Below, one piece after another: positions 63,161-64,000 of a stretch of DNA of 64,000 nucleotides. A program made the translations under genes and the position numbers. Each line of letters opens with the position of its first letter. Positions within the stretch are counted from its first letter, which is position 1. This DNA comes from Formicarius rufipectus (Eukaryota; Chordata; Aves; Passeriformes; Formicariidae). Location of the stretch: positions 845,103 through 909,102 of the forward strand of contig VXAU01000295.1 in NCBI GenBank assembly GCA_013399695.1, read 5' to 3'. The notes under the pieces were generated by a model that worked only from the letters and a program-made list of their open reading frames with translations, was not told the origin of the DNA and did no database searches.

Positions 63161-64000
63161 GTAGGACAGTTTTCTCTGCTTCTGTGTTGTGTATTTCTTT
63201 GCATCAAAACTTTCTTACGTTGGAAGCTGATAGAGTAGGCAAAAATACAAAATGAAAACCTTGTTTGGTTTGGGTTTTTTTAAAGAAAGTTCTTTTGTAG
63301 CCAAATAAACACACAAAAAATACGTTTCGTATAAAAATTATGGGTCTTCAGGTTTTGTCTGAGATAAAACTTGTCTTTCACCAAAATGCTTGTATGACAC
63401 AAATTTAAATGTTTCTTAACATTACAGCTGTTTCAGTAAAATAAATGCAGATGTTACATCATGTAAAAATGAATTTATGTTACCTGTCTGTAAAAATACT
63501 TTGAATTAAATATATTGCTTGATGTCTTGTAGATGTGCATTACTTTGAAGAATTTCTTTTAAGGTTTCATTATTTCATTTCCATGAAGGTCTGAATTTTT
63601 TGATACATCCTTTAATATTCTCCTAAATAAAGCTTAGGAGAGTCATGCTATGTCAAAGTGTAAAAAGTTAAAAGTAAATCCTGGTTCTGCATCTCAATTA
63701 CAACAGTGACTCCAGCCTTCACATTACTTTTCTGATTTTTAAAAAAAAAAATTCTCCTATTGAAAATATTCAGTGCATTTTATATAGAAATTTCTCCCCA
63801 TGGTAGCATCTCCCAAACAGTAAACTTTGTGAATTTAAAATTCAGAGTGAGAAAACCTCTAAACTGTTTTCTCTGCTTCTTCTATCTGTCCAAACAGCTT
63901 GTTGTAATCAAGAATTGTGTGCAGCATATCATCGAGTCCTGCTACGAAATCAACACTGCCATATCAAGCACTAAACCTTGCCTCTAAGTGCCACATCCAC
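63161..64000 (+). other. Start of the intron after exon 11 (with in-frame read-through to 63255)
   Basis: The donor gtagga follows exon 11. If unspliced, the frame continues 31 codons to a TGA at 63253-63255. AATAAA words follow at 63304-63309 and further on (near 63440 and 63625). No further exon is recognised up to 64000. Confidence 0.75.

Noticed and set aside
1..64000. CRISPR array, operon or novel prokaryote-type system
   Set aside because: No regularly spaced repeats, no ribosome-binding-site gene clusters; splice-site-bounded exons and CR1 repeats show this is a vertebrate intron-rich locus.

Overview
The window is vertebrate nuclear DNA, most likely from a bird. It is AT-rich and intron-dominated, with canonical GT-AG splice sites. 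It carries CR1 non-LTR retrotransposon fragments ending in the ATTCTATG-type tail typical of birds, plus retroviral LTR-type repeats. There are no operons, tRNAs, rRNAs or CRISPR arrays.

One gene crosses the whole window on the + strand: MYO16 (unconventional myosin XVI, also called NYAP3). Eleven consecutive coding exons can be joined without a frame error (2848 nt, 949 complete codons plus one base). They run from the relay helix of the motor domain to near the C-terminus. The ankyrin repeats, ATP-binding loops and switches lie upstream of the window, and the last exon or exons lie downstream. Exons 1-7 (3739-39829) encode the second half of the motor: relay helix, HYAG strand, loop 2, actin-contact segment, SH helices and start of the converter. 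Exons 8-9 (52254-57968) encode the converter end, the single IQ motif and a helical linker. Exons 10-11 (59814-63160) encode the tail, with a duplicated KPKR-PNT-LS-SYE module, three YxxM motifs (PI3K p85 SH2-type sites), a proline-rich stretch and a long, apparently constrained segment.

The remaining ~61 kb is intron. Intron 6 (17.6 kb) holds an antisense CR1, a degraded LTR-type repeat and a clean antisense solo LTR of 526 bp with a 6-bp target duplication. Intron 7 (12.4 kb) holds an internally deleted antisense CR1, a CR1 tail and A-rich simple repeats. Intron 8 holds a sense CR1 3' end. Shorter CR1 tails lie in introns 2 and 4. No independent second gene is supported. The points most worth following are the tail signalling module, the loss of both reactive-cysteine positions in the SH helix, the solo LTR, and possible alternative 3' ends after exon 11.
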